Shown here: one piece after another, positions 11,921-23,985 of the stretch
Position numbering within the stretch: position 1 is the stretch's first letter
Layout: the number at the start of each line of letters is the position of its first letter
NCBI GenBank assembly: GCA_001466705.2
Contig: LATX02000221.1
Span: forward strand, 186,001-250,000
Length of the DNA: 64,000 nt
Direction: 5' to 3'
DNA from: Moniliophthora roreri
Taxonomy: Eukaryota > Basidiomycota > Agaricomycetes > Agaricales > Marasmiaceae
Made by a program: the position numbers and the translations under genes
The notes under the pieces: generated by a model
Database searches by the model: none
The model's input: only the letters and a program-made list of their open reading frames with translations
What the model was told of the DNA's origin: nothing

Positions 11921-12683
11921 TCACAGGCGCCCCTTAATCTTCTCGCAAGTAACAGCCAAAACATCGTTATCAACCTTCTTCTGCGGCCAGTTCTGACCCA
12001 CCGTCAGAATCAATCCCTCTGTCTCGTTGGGCTTGGGAATGACGTGGAAGTGAACATGTGGGATGTGCTGCAGAGATTTGCAAAGTTAAACGTTTAAATA
12101 AACTAGCCTCTGGAGGGATCAGCTCACCTGGAATGCCAGCTTCCCATTATTCTTAAAAGATATTAGCATGAGATGAGTGAAACCAAGCCATTGGATGCCC
12201 ACCTGGACAATATTGTACGCCTCGACACCAGTTGCGAGAGCAATCTTTCTCACAACGGGACCGATATCTCTAAGATATTCATCTGGGAGATCCGCGAGAG
12301 TTTCTGCGTGGTCTGAATAGCAGGGAAAAAAACTAGTTTTAGAAAGTATAGAGATTGGAAGTTGGAACGTACACTTAGGAATAACTTGGGTATGACCTTC
12401 GGTGGTAGGCATGATGTCGAGGAATGCAAAGCTACATGCAGCGGTAATCAGTTGGTATCAGTCTGGGACGTTCGAGCAAAGACGGCTAGACCTGTGTTCA
12501 GTCTCGTAGATCTTGTGACAGGGAATAGTTCCTATGAATTCCAGTTAGAGTGGACCTGTACCGCGCCAGAAGATCTAAATACCTTTCAAAATACCGCAAA
12601 AAATGCAACTTGAACGATTGAGTCGTGTAGTTGGAACGTTAAAATCAACGTAGTACTCACGTTTCACTCTCGTTTGCGACCAT
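11921..12683 (-). CDS. HIT-family (histidine triad) nucleotide hydrolase, copy 2
   Basis: This is the mirror copy of the gene at 641-1403, with the same genomic length (763 bp) and the same six introns. The 142-residue product differs from copy 1 at only about five or six positions (for example MVANESETCIFC versus MAANESPTCLFC, and TIPCHK versus TVPCHK). The catalytic HVHFHVIP and the CxxC are intact, the stop is at 11921-11923 and the ATG at 12681-12683. Both copies look functional, so dosage or divergent regulation is possible. Introns differ unevenly between the copies, which suggests gene conversion. Confidence 0.87.
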
Positions 12684-15655
12684 TGTAAGATGGATAAGCT
12701 AGTGTTTAGCAGGAATGAAGTTTGAATGGAGTCGTCTAAGGCAAGCGTCGATAGAAGAACTGTTTATGACGGGGACGAAGAGCGCCCAATATTGGATGAA
12801 GTTTCTTTATGGGTTAACCGGCTTCTATATGAAATCCGAGCTATGAAATCTCCATCTGTTCATCTGCGCTTCGCCGCCAATAGCTGCCGGCGGTGTTTTT
12901 TTTTTTAGCGTTACATTCCCAAGCCTATACTGAGTGGCAGATGATCACTAGCCTAGTATAAAGATCATCTGTAAAGTCTGTTATAGATTGTTTGCGTCCG
13001 AAGTTTGATCAACGCATACATCCCAACCTTTCACATCGATATCCAACATCATGGAAGATCATCAAACGTGCCGTCTGATGCATCTCCTGTGGAAAGTAAG
13101 GCAAGTCATTCATCACGACTTCTCTTCTGCTTTCACTTATTCGAACCCGATCACCAGCGCAACCAGTGAAGACCCGATTACCGAAATCATCAAAGAGCCA
13201 TGTACAAACACCATCAAGAAGACAGTCACTGTTCCCAGGCCATCGACTCTTAGTTATGTACCCAGCCACAGAAGAATGACCCTCTATCCAGGAGCTAGTC
13301 ATCCGACTGAGCCTTTCCGACAGAGTTCTGGTGATTGTGTGGCTGTATGCTCGGAGGCCGTGAATTGTATACCCATGAGTGGTCGGAGTTTTTTGTTGTA
13401 TCATGGGCCTGGCTTTTCAAAGACAGCGTTGACCCCTGGTATTCCGCCCTTGAGCTTCAGGTCCCAGGTACATTATCCTAAGTTCCTAAGAAAGCGTCCG
13501 GTTCAGTTCCCTCGTAGTCATATGTGGTCGATTCCTATTGGAGAACCTAGGATACGCACCAGAGATTCTGGCTTGAGATTAAGTCTTGAGATTGAATACA
13601 GAGAGAGAGAGAGATCTTTACTTGTCCGACGCAGAGATATGACTCCTTTCATTTAACCGAGAGATTTTCGCCGGACCGTGGCTTGTACCACGTTCTAGTT
13701 GGAACACGGCGCATCTCTACCTTACATAAATGCCACAATGGCACAACCCCTGTCGTCTTCCAATGACACAATATATCGGCGACCGTCAGAGATCATCGCG
13801 CGATGGCCTCGAGGAGGGAGCCATGATGGATGGTCAGAATTGTAGGGATTGGTCGATAAAATGAGACCTCCAAACCACATGACCGTGGTTCTGCGCACAG
13901 ACCACCTGGTAAAGAAACTCCTTTTCGATACTCATCAGGATGTTTTTATAGAAACTGACCAAGTCTCGCAATTTACGAATGCCACTGCTTCATTCCTTCG
14001 AATCCAGTCAATGACTCTGTGTTCGCGGTGTTCGCAGAGTCTCGAAGACGTTTGGCTTCGTGCTTCGTGTGTCCGTATGGGCATTCGAAGTCATAACCGG
14101 CGAGAGGAGCGTCTGTCTGATGGAATTTTTTGTGGGTATTGGGTATTAAGCTACTATAGGAAGTAGAATCCAATGAAGTCCATATGGCTGAAAGTCTGTG
14201 GATGACTAGAATCTACTCTTCTCGCAAACCAGATCCGCAGGCGGAGGTTGAAAGCAAGACCATGTTTGTTGGAGGCAGAAAAGCAGTGTACACATATCGA
14301 AGTAGAGTCTCTCCTCGCACTTGCCGAGGCGAGATGTGTTCCACTGGCCACTTCCAGAACACCCTGATGTTTAGAAATCACGAAGGATATCGATGCTGGT
14401 AACCTTCAACAATTTCCTAGAGAATCCATCACAGACTCGGAGTCTACGAGATCGGGACATGTCAGTACGTTGGTTCTTCCTCATCGCGGCCAGCTGTACT
14501 GTACAATGATTCGCCGTTGCGTGGTTTTGTAAGAGCACGTTCGGATACTTTTCTCAGTTTGGACCCTATGCAGAGCAGTTCTGTCCATATTTACTAGTTG
14601 TGCTTGTACATATCTACGATGTAGTTTACGTGCTCGATGATTTTGGAAGTGGGTGCCGGCGCTCTTTTGAGCCTGTTATCGTTCTCAACCTGAACCACCA
14701 TCTTCCATTTTTCAAAGGCCGTACAACGAGCTCCCCATGCTAACTTTTCCCGACCAAGAAACCTTGCTCATGAAAATATAGAGGGTGCGACGCAGTGGAC
14801 CCATGGTGCGTTGACTTTTCATATCGATGTAAGTAGACATATTGACTTGGATGTTTTACTTGCATCTAGGCGATTTAATCAAAGGCAAAACATCGTTTCG
14901 GATGAACCAGAGGCGCGTCAAGCTCGGCGAAGTACGAAGATGAAGAAACACGTGTCTGTTTGTTAAGAAAGCTCCTGGAATGTGGGAACGAGGTGCGTAC
15001 ATACAAAAAACACTGCTCTACATATACTGCGGGACTCAACCTTACGCGTCGAATTCTCTCTCAAGGTACACCATGCTACTTCCTTGTGAAAGCGCCTACT
15101 CAACTGTGAACAAGAACATCCACAATCATGCACCGAGGTGCGCCTCGAGCTACCCACTGGCCTCGGATTCATAGACGAGGCGAACTAGTCCTCCAACCTT
15201 TTCCTTCGTGTCGACTTTGGCTGTAAGTCTCCTTTGCTCGCCCGGCAGCTTTGTACGACTATACAAATTGCTTACCGATTTTGGAACAAAGGACGAGGTC
15301 ACGACAGTGGACAACGGAATAATATCGCTACGACTCAATTCACGGCCGCCGTGTACTGCCTGTCTACTCAATGTTGCACAGTGGATCCATCCTCAGGAAA
15401 GCTTATACCTTCGACTCTACTTCCGGAGAGAATAGGTCGGAAACCTCGTTCAGGTACGAAACCGGATATTGTGGTGCGTCACTGTCGATTTATCTAGTTT
15501 TCTCTATTCTTATTCAAGCGAGTCAGGTGGAAGCTCGTTCACTACGTACAGAAAAACTAGAAGATATAGAAGACACCATTGAATAGGGAACTTGTAGGCG
15601 GGTCACAATCGGCCAACCTTCGGTTACGTCTCGGTCTGCTACGAATGGTCGAGGA
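12684..15655. other. Gene-poor region, outer arm 2 and beyond
   Basis: Up to about 13400 this is arm 2 flank. Beyond it there is no supportable gene for more than 2 kb. A GA microsatellite sits at about 13600-13613. Two minus-strand pieces look faintly coding: about 14620-14730 (lysine-rich, no domain) and about 15160-15330, which has intron-like borders (GTAAGC...TTACAG) before a segment reading AKVDTKEKVGGLVRLVYE. Neither can be assigned. Confidence 0.4.
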
Positions 15656-15663
15656 TATATAAA
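15656..15663 (+). promoter_or_regulatory. TATA box of the GH10 xylanase gene
   Basis: TATATAAA lies about 42 nt upstream of the xylanase start codon at 15705, a usual distance for a short 5' leader in secreted-enzyme genes of basidiomycetes. Confidence 0.55.
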
Positions 15664-15704
15664 TGATGGTCGGCATAAAGGCCAGTGTCGACTGAGGAAT
15701 CATC

Positions 15705-17421
15705 ATGACACGTCTCATCGCTCTCCTTTGCCTTCTACCTCTGCTTCCATACGTCTTTGGTCTCGATCCTCTGAAATCTTACTTCACGGGTGGTCGATAC
15801 CTTGGGTTTTTCACCAACCAGGCCCGTATCACCAGCGCCGGGGCTACATACAACTCTATCGCCGAAACCAATTTCAATGCTGCTACCGAGTCGAACGCTT
15901 GCAAGTGGGAGACTATCGAACCTTCTCAGAACCAGTTTAACTGGGCTGCGTGTGATTATACTGCGAAGTAAGTTGAACGTGTTCCCTTTGGTTCCGTGAA
16001 TCCTTCGCTGATATCTGCTTTCAATAGCTGGATCACCAGTCGTGGCGGCAAATTCAGGGGACATACCCTCGTGTGGTGCGTCTCTTTTGAACCTTTGATC
16101 ATCTGAATTATCTTATATTTGAATGGCACAGGCACTCTCAATTAGCTGGGTGGGTGAACAACTTGAGGGGAGCTGCAGTTGATAATGCTATGAAGAACCA
16201 CGTATGTCGAGTACACATTATACGCACATTATATGATCGTTCACTGACCATTTGCATCGAAGATCACTACGATCATGAAGCACTATGCTGGCAAGTACGC
16301 GTGCAAGATGTTTCGCCACCGTACTCTCGCTTACTGATCTGGACAGGGCCTACCACTGGGATGTCGTCAATGAGGTACGCGGTGTTCCTCCGAGTCTCTT
16401 GCTTCGATATCAGTAACTCACAAGACGGACTAGGCTCTCAATGATGGAAGTGGGACATTGCGAAGCTCGGTCTTTTCTCAGCAAATTGGCAGCGATTTCA
16501 TCACCAAGGCTTTCACCTACGCTCGAGAAGCGGACCCCCAAGCAAAGTTGTACTATAATGATTACAACCTAGAATCCCCTGGTGCCAAGCAGGATGCCGC
16601 TTACAAACTAGTCAGCGATCTCAAGGCAAAGGGTTTGATTGATGGTATCGGGTTCCAGGGTTGGTATCCTCTTCTTGAGGACGTCTTGGGATCGTCTGAT
16701 CGCGGCGTTGCTTTTAGGTCACTTGGATGTCGGAAAGATGCCAGCCAACCTCAAGGGTACCGTTCAGAGGTTTGCAAACCTGGGTATTGAGGTCGCTTTC
16801 ACTGAGGTCGATATTGGCACAAGGTATGATATCTGAGCAGTGCATGGGGCGAAGGATTGGCATACTCATCGAATTGCCAGATCCAAGGATTTTGCTCAAC
16901 AGGCAAAGGACTATGCCACGCTCACCACGGCTTGTGTGACCGTCCCAGGGTGTGTTGGTATCACTGTCGGAGGTGTTCACGATGAGGAGTCTTGTACGTC
17001 TTGCAGCGTCATAACGGGGTTATAAGGGTCTTTTACTCATTGACATGTCTACAGCCGCATGGAGGGTTGGAGAGTACACTTTATTGTTTGACACGAATTA
17101 TCAACCAAAGCCCGCCGCCACTGCTGTTGCTAGCGCTGCTGCAGGTGGAACTGGTGACTCAACTCCACCACCTGCGCCGACTACAGCACCAACGACAACC
17201 GCAGTACCTACAACGACTGCTGGTGGTTCTGAGCCATCAAATCCTCCCTCGGGTGGTACGATTCCCCAATGGGGCCAGTGTGGTGGAATTGGGTGGACAG
17301 GCGCAACAGGTACGCTTGATTTCCTTCTCTCGTTGATGATTTGTTGCTAAGTGTTCCGCTAGTTTGTGTGGCACCTTACAAATGTACTGCTCAAAACCCA
17401 TATTATTCGCAATGTCTTTAG
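15705..17421 (+). CDS. Secreted GH10 endo-beta-1,4-xylanase with C-terminal CBM1
   Basis: Ten exons sum to exactly 1200 nt: 15705-15967, 16028-16075, 16132-16201, 16263-16294, 16347-16374, 16434-16659, 16718-16823, 16881-16993, 17055-17309, 17363-17421. They encode 399 residues. A signal peptide (about 1-19, LIALLCLLPLLPYVFG) precedes a GH10 barrel that cleaves xylan chains outside the cell. Acid/base Glu is E147 in WDVVNEALND and the nucleophile E252 in FTEVDI. A Thr/Pro/Ala-rich linker leads to a CBM1 cellulose-binding module starting near residue 366 (WGQCGGIGWTG, four cysteines). The domain order is unusual since many fungal GH10s carry CBM1 at the N-terminus. One oddity: the conserved Trp in ITVWGV is Gly288 (ITVGGV). 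Two decayed relatives lie at about 31.6 and 32.6 kb. Confidence 0.88.
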
Positions 17422-17805
17422 TATCGACGTAAGTATGTATTCTGTTGTACCTTGCCGTGAATGTGATTATCGTAATTCCCATTCTGTACTTTGAGTAAGG
17501 GTTAAAAGTACATCCTCGTATTACGCATGATGTGTCAACTGCGCTTTCACGGACGTGTTGGGTCTGTCAGTCGTACGAGGGCAATCCGAACAGACATGAA
17601 AATGTATCAATTATATCTCCAAAAACTGTTTCTACAGGCGCCTGCAATCGATCTCATACATGTACAGCCCAAGTCTCGAGTCCATTTCTCTCTTCCACTT
17701 GCAGCTAGAATTTGAATTATGGGCCAGTCGCCCACCTCACCAGCCCTCACTTCGCCATCACTACAAAATTGACCTAGTAGGTTCGCGTCAGCTATGATCT
17801 CAAGA
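17422..17805. other. Intergenic gap after the xylanase
   Basis: Only the xylanase 3' region; no coding signal or repeat noticed. Confidence 0.4.
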
Positions 17806-18058
17806 TCAACGATCCAATGCAGGAGACTGGCATGTTTTATCGTCATCCTCCGGTCCCAGCAACGCCCAGGGTACTAACAGTTTCGCCGCATCCTTGGGCA
17901 ATTTTGCACCCTCCATGTACCACGTAAACTTGGTCTTCACAAGACCTGGGTAAATACAATTCACTCTGATCTTCTGGTCTCTTAGCTCGTTCGCTAATGC
18001 AATAATGTACGAGTTGAGTGCTGCTTTTGCCCATGAAGCGTTGTCAATGTTACCAGAG
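17806..18058 (-). pseudogene. C-terminal fragment of a short-chain dehydrogenase/reductase
   Basis: Read on the minus strand, this piece gives SGNIDNASWAKAALNSYIIA, then LANELRDQKIRVNCIYPGLV and KTKFTW, ending at a TGA at 17806-17808. AKAALN-x-YI and RVNCIYPGLVKT are the typical SDR helix after the active-site lysine and the following beta-strand/loop. The Rossmann GxxxGxG half is not visible upstream to 18700, and the Tyr of YxxxK is replaced in this reading, so it is a truncated relic. The end lacks the usual C-terminal segment. Confidence 0.6.
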
Positions 18059-18726
18059 ATCGATATTCAGATCTCGCCGAAAATGTTCATGGGTTTCCTG
18101 CGTTCGCTCTGTGCTCGCCAATAAATCTAAATCATAAACATCATCGAGAGTTAGGTCCTTACCTTAAAGAATCGGGTGCCTCGTTAGTATCAATAAAGTT
18201 GATAAAAGAATACTCCTCGAGAAACCAAGTAGAACCTCCAATACAGTGTATTGTGTTGCCCGAGACTTGAACTAGGATTTCACCTGGAAGTGAATACAGA
18301 ATCAATGCAGTGGGCAAAAGAATGAGATACTGACTGTATTGACATCGACGAGCTACTGAAAGAGAATATCGAGTTATTCTGCTAAAGTTATGGCCAAACC
18401 ATATATAGTCCGGTTGAAGTTCGCTGTGTGATGACCGTGTCTGCCGACGGCCCTCGATATCCGAGTAATCTCTTCCGAAACCGCCATCACCTTTTACTGA
18501 AGCTGTATTCCTCGAAAGACTAAGTGCGCTCTTCCTTCCGTTCTAGCCTTTAAGGTGATCAAATCATCCCTGGTTACCACGACAGCATGTCTGGAAATGA
18601 CATAGCCTCGATCGCGGTACCGCTCCTGAATCAATCTTCGTTGGGCTCAACGACAGTCATTTGACCTTGGGATCCAAACCGCAGCTTGATGGTTGAAACC
18701 CTCTCTCTTCATTCTCAACCACCACA
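18059..18726. other. Intergenic gap upstream of DUF4139 gene A
   Basis: No gene is supportable. The last 60 bases before 18727 are the leader of the next gene and resemble the leaders of its paralogues (CAACCACCACAATG). Confidence 0.4.
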
Positions 18727-20845
18727 ATGTCTGACATCGAAATCAACACTGTTTCGCTTCCACCAGCTGATAGCAAAATTTTGGCTGTCAGCCTGTACCA
18801 ACATCGCGCTGAAATTACTCGGTTGTACAAGCTCAGCGTGAAGAAGGGCCAAAACAATGTCAAGATCAATTGGTTGCCCTGGGGTATGGATACAGAATCG
18901 TTGAGGTGCGTTATACATCTGTGGTATGTTAATTGCTCACTGGCCTTGCAGAGTCGAAGGACGAGGAAAAGCAACAATTCACGACGTCAACCTCACAGAG
19001 AACCCGCCAGACAACGAACCAGGGTCAAGTGCTACCTTGGACGGACTTAACACAAAGAAGACACGTATCGAAAAGGCTTTGGAGCGATGCAAGAAGTCTA
19101 TTGCATCGTTGGAGGGCTTCTTGGGTACTGTCAGCGCAGAACACACCAAATCTGGTGACCTAGTAGCCGTCATGAAAGACTACGATGCCTCTGCAGGAGA
19201 GCTGGATGAGAAGCTGCTGGGTCTGGAAAAGCAGCTAAAAGACGTCGAGAAAGAGATTCAAGAGGAACGAAAGAAGATAGCGCCAAAGGCCCCATACGAG
19301 CGAGGAAGGCATGCGTCTATTGGTGTCGTTGCTGAAGAAGATTCAGATGTGGAGCTAGTTCTGATTTATGGTGAGTTCTAGAATTATAATCATTTGGGTG
19401 CGTGTTCTGACGTTCATTTTGACAGCCGTAAATGGTGCGAGATGGAGAGCGGGATATGACATTCGCGTCGACACTACTGGAAGGGAGAAACCCGTCACTT
19501 TGATCTACAAGGCCATTGTGTCACAATCCACAAATGAAGTACGTTCGTGTTTTTCCCTCTTAATTCTATTTAGGACCTGATTGGCGGTATATTAGTCCTG
19601 GGAAAACGTTCCATTGACTCTCGAAACAGCAAATCCTACGTATGGAGTCAACTTACCCACGCTTCATCCTTGGAATCTTTCCGTGTATAAGCCGGCACCT
19701 CCGCCTCCGCCTACGCGTCCCGCACCTGCTGCAGTAACTAGGCAGGCGAGGATCATAAGCACCGCCCTTGACATATCCGATGGGATGGAGGGATTCGGTG
19801 CTCCTGCGATGGATTATGCGACTTCTAGTGTCAGTTCTAAAGGCAGTGTCAGCGCTACCTTCCGTGTTCCAGGACTAGTCAATATACCCTCTGATAATGG
19901 AGAAAGAAGCTTCACAATCGTCGAACTCGAGTTGAATGCACTCATGACATGGTTCTCTGTACCTAAAATTGACACCAGGGTTCACCTCAAGGTGAGTGAT
20001 TATTCGAATACGTCTTTCGTCTTGGTCACAGTAGTCTCATGTGGTTTACAGGCGCAGATACATAACGAATCCGAGTACACCCTGCTTCCCGGACAAGCGA
20101 GTGTGTACGTCGATGGAAGCTTCATATCGAAGTCGCCTGTACCAGCAGTCAGTCCGCTTGAGAAGTTTGATTGTCCACTTGGGTATGTGAGAGTGTCATC
20201 TTTGGTCATACTTCAAACTAACTCCCGTGCTACAGCTTGGATCCGTCCATCCGAATTACTTACCACCCTCAATCAAAGAAGTCGACCACGTCTGGGTTTT
20301 ACCAGAAATCCACGAGTTATGTATACATTCAACGACTCACGATACACAATACGAAAGTCAACCGAGTTCCGTTACTCAAGATTGTCGATCAGATCCCTGT
20401 TTCGGAGGATGCACAGATCACAGTCAAGCTAGTAAATCCGGCGTTGAAGGTGCCTACTGGCAGCAGCAAGCCACAGCCTGTCACCGGCTCTTCTTCAGGC
20501 GGCGAAACTGCAGGCACGACAAATGGTAACACCAAAAGCACCGGTGGCAAACGACTCAGCATCATGTCTTCTTCTGGAGGCTCGACTATCAGGTCGCCTG
20601 AACGCACAGCAACGGTTGCATCAATCTCCGAAGTCGTTGGGGCTAGCGCTGGACCTAAGGTTAAAGTAGCTGAAGGTGTGGTAGCGCAATGGGATGGAGC
20701 TGATGATTCGTCCGTGGATGTGGATGCTCTTGGAAAGAATGGGAAGATTAACTGGTTGTGTGAGGTTGCAGGGCAAGAGAAGGTGAATTTGACGTTACAG
20801 TGGGAAGTATCGGTGCCTGTGAAGACACAGGTGGTTGGGTTGTAA
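18727..20845 (+). CDS. DUF4140/DUF4139 (mucoidy inhibitor A-like) protein, paralogue A
   Basis: Six exons encode about 610 residues. The N-terminal DUF4140 part reads SKILAVSLYQHRAEITRLYK; a coiled-coil stretch follows (RIEKALERCKKSIASLE to LEKQLKDVEKEIQEERKKI); then the beta-rich DUF4139 domain starts at WRAGYDIRVDTTGREKPVTL and runs to the C-terminal LTLQWEVSVPVKTQVVGL. A variable Pro/Ala linker sits after VYKPAPPPPP and a Ser/Gly/Thr-rich insert lies in the last exon. No signal peptide or membrane segment is evident. The family is widespread in bacteria and fungi and its biochemical role is unknown. Splice sites and frame appear intact. It is the first of three direct copies and is the most different of the three in its 5' half. 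Confidence 0.8.
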
Positions 20846-21087
20846 TTAGGTTTGAGTTGCGTATGTGATTAGTGTACAGTACGAATATATGGAATTGAAG
20901 CAGCGTGACATCCCAAGACTGGATCAACTCAAGCGCTCATTGCATCATCTCGTCTCTGGGTTACGGATACCCGTCACTTGACAGTATCGTCGAACAGCAA
21001 ACATAGCAACATGGACTGGTATCAATCAATATGGTTCAGTCGGCCAAGCTAACAGCTTCGTGATCCTCTTCACTTGCAACCACCACC

Positions 21088-23221
21088 ATGTCTGACACCG
21101 AGATCAACGCTGTTTCACTTCTACCGGCTGACAGCAAAATCCTAGCAGTCAGTCTGTACCGGAATCGAGCTGAAATTACACGGCTATACAAGTTGTCCGT
21201 CAAGAAGGGCCAGAACAATGTAAAGATCAATTGGTTGCCTTGGGCTATCGATACCGAATCATTAAGGTGCGTTCTACGATTCTTTTTGTGCGATACTCAT
21301 CCGACTTGCCTTCCAGGGTTGAAGGACGAGGAAAAGCGACAATCCACGACGTCAATCTCACGACAAATCCACCAGGGAACGATCCAGGTTCAACTACTAC
21401 ATTGAACGAACTCACTTTGAAGAAGACGCGTATTGAGAAGGCTCTCGAAAGATGCAAAAGGTCTATTGCATCGTTGGAGAGTTTCTTGGGAACTGTCAGC
21501 GCAGCACATACCAAATCTAGTGATCTGAGATCCGTCGTGAAAGACTACGACGCGTCTGCAGGAGAGTTGGATGAGAAGCTGCTGGGTCTGGAACAGCGGT
21601 TAAAGGACGTCGAGAAGGAGATTCAAGAAGAACGAAAGAAGATAGCGCCAAAGGCTCCATACGAACGAGGGAGGCATGCGTCTATTGGTGTCGTTGCTGA
21701 AGAAGATTCAGATGTTGAGCTGGTTCTAATCTACGGTGAGTTCCAGGGCACGGCTGCAGATGGGTACATGATCTGATGACTCCTCCTTGCAGCTGTGGCA
21801 GGAGCGACATGGAAAGCAGGATATGACATTCGTGTCGACACCACTAGAAGCGAGAAATCCGTCACTTTGATCTACAAAGCCATCGTGTCACAATCCACAA
21901 GTGAAGCACGTCATGTTTTTCCTGTATTGATTCTCGTTATAGTCTGACTAGCTATCTATCAGACCTGGGAAAACGTTCCATTGACTCTGGAAACAGCAAG
22001 TCCTACGTATGGGGTCAATCTACCAAGCCTTGACCCATGGAATATTTCGGTATATAAGCCTGCGCCTCCACCTCCTTCAGTGGAAATAAAAGCAGCGGCG
22101 TCGAATCAGGACGTACAATCACCAGAAACGCTTTTGGGATTTACCCTCAGAGGAACCGCATCCTACACACCTCACAGTGAAACCCCCGCTATGGGCCATG
22201 CAACTTCCTACATCAGTTCCAAAGGCAGCGTCAGTGCTACTTTCCGTGTACCAGGCCTGGTTAGCATACCTTCCGACGGCGGAGAACGAAGTTTCACAAT
22301 CGTGGAGCTCGAGCTGAGTGCCCTCATGACGTGGTTCTCTATACCTAAAGTTGACACTAGGGTTCATCTCAAGGTAAGTAAACATGCCTATGGTGTTGGC
22401 AGTGGTGATCTTATGCGGTTTACAGGCACAGATACACAATGAATCTGAGTATACACTGCTCCCCGGTAAAGCGAGTGTATACGTCGATGGAAGCTTCATA
22501 TCCAAGTCGGATGTACCAGCAGTCAGTCCGCTTGAGAAGTTTGACTGTGCACTTGGGTACGTGAACTTCTTTATCTCGCGAATTCGTCCGTACACTAACT
22601 TCTCCGTGCAGCTTGGACCCATCCGTTCGAATCACGTACCACCCACAGTCAAAAAAGTCATCCACATCCGGATTTTATCAAAAATCCGCGAGCTACGTGT
22701 ATATCCAACGACTTACAATCCACAACACCAAAGTCAACCGAATTCCCTTACTCAAGATTGTCGACCAGATACCCGTCTCGGAGGATGCGCAGATCACTGT
22801 CAAGCTGGTAAATCCAGCGCTGAAAGTGCCTACCGGCAGCAGCAAACAACAGTTTACCGCTGGCTCTTCTTCGGGCGGTGAAACCACGGCCACGACAAAT
22901 GGCGACACTAAAAGCGCCGGTGGCAAACGACTTAGCATCTTATCGTTGTCTGCAGGCTCCACTGTAAAAGCACCTGAACGTACTGCTACACTCGCGTCAA
23001 TTTCCGAAGTCGTTGCATCCAGTGCTGGGCCTAACGTCAAAGTAGCCGAAGGTGTGGTAGCGCAATGGGATGGTGCAGATGACTCATCGGTGGATGTGGA
23101 TGCTCTTGGGAAGAATGGAAAGATCAATTGGTTATGTGAGGTTGCGGGGCAGGAGAAGGTGAATTTGACGTTACAGTGGGAAGTATCGGTGCCCGTGAAG
23201 ACACAGATTGTTGGGTTGTAG
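21088..23221 (+). CDS. DUF4140/DUF4139 protein, paralogue B
   Basis: This copy has the same six-exon plan, domain order and C-terminus (VKTQIVGL) as paralogue A and starts only 242 bp after A's stop. The linker after VYKPAPPPP is unrelated in detail to A's. At the end of exon 3 the donor site is GAA|GCACGT (21906), where A and C have GAA|GTACGT; unless this GC site is used, the intron would be retained and the frame broken. So B may be a weakened or decaying copy. All other junctions look normal. Confidence 0.72.
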
Positions 23222-23985
23222 TCTAACTTGATTTGTGTACGAATTTTTGAGTATATATACGCCTTTTCTGGCTAAATGACAACGGCCCACGTTCACGCAG
23301 ACTTGGGTGACAGATCACGGGCGCCTACTAGATTTATCTCCTTTATCTCGACTCGCCATCATGACTTGGAGCTCACCAAACCTAGCGACATTTTCAGGAC
23401 AAACCATTGCAAATACAAGACGCTGACTCGTCTTTTCAAAGCACCAGGACCGCTCGATGGGCATCCAAGGCTAGCGGCATGCCCAATATCTCCGAACTTG
23501 ACTCACAAGTCACCAACGCGGAAGGCTCTTCGCCTATAACTTTCTCTGCCCCTCCTGAGAACTGTTGCGCTCATCGGCAACCATCTCAGTTTCGGTTTGA
23601 ACACTGGTGGATAAGTGATTCGGCTGCATCCGAAAGGTTCCGAATTGGTTAGGGAGCATCGAGGGACATGGCTGATGGAGTGGAGACAATACCGCTAGAA
23701 CTGAATGGGAAAGACGTTTAGATAGTGAGTTATAAACCTGAAGGCAAGTATGTCGACTTACATTACACAGTTCTTGCTGAGTTTTTAGTAATAGCAGCTC
23801 GAGCGTCGTAACTTCTTTTGTCAGCCAGTTGACGAAGTCGGAGACGCAGGCAAGACCTTGAACAGCATTTCTGATATTGGATGCGCCACTTACCCAACAT
23901 TCAAATACTACAGCATATCTCCCCGCCTATACATCTTCCAACTACCATCATCTCGCAACTACATCCCAATCCTGTATCGACTGCC
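23222..23985. other. Intergenic gap after paralogue B
   Basis: The 3' region of paralogue B contains GAGTATATATACG at about 23249-23261. The rest is unassigned; the last 100 bases are the leader of the next gene. Confidence 0.4.

Larger units (their letters stand above)
9465..13400 (-). repeat. Arm 2 of the large inverted duplication
   Basis: This is the reverse-complement partner of 1-2930 and carries the second HIT gene. It is longer than arm 1 mainly because of an 892 bp insertion at 9840-10731 and smaller unmatched pieces around 10950-11580. The outer limit is not certain: similarity to arm 1 runs at least to about 13340, where the window edge cuts arm 1. A 20 bp perfect palindrome (ATGATGATGATCATCATCAT, near 9707-9726) lies in the inner part. 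Confidence 0.85.

Noticed and set aside
13051..13656. 201-codon plus-strand ORF at the outer end of arm 2
   Set aside because: The corresponding part of arm 1 does not keep the frame open and no domain is visible.
14620..15600. Possible minus-strand gene pieces upstream of the xylanase
   Set aside because: Two coding-like fragments with one intron-like junction, but no start, domain or continuous model.
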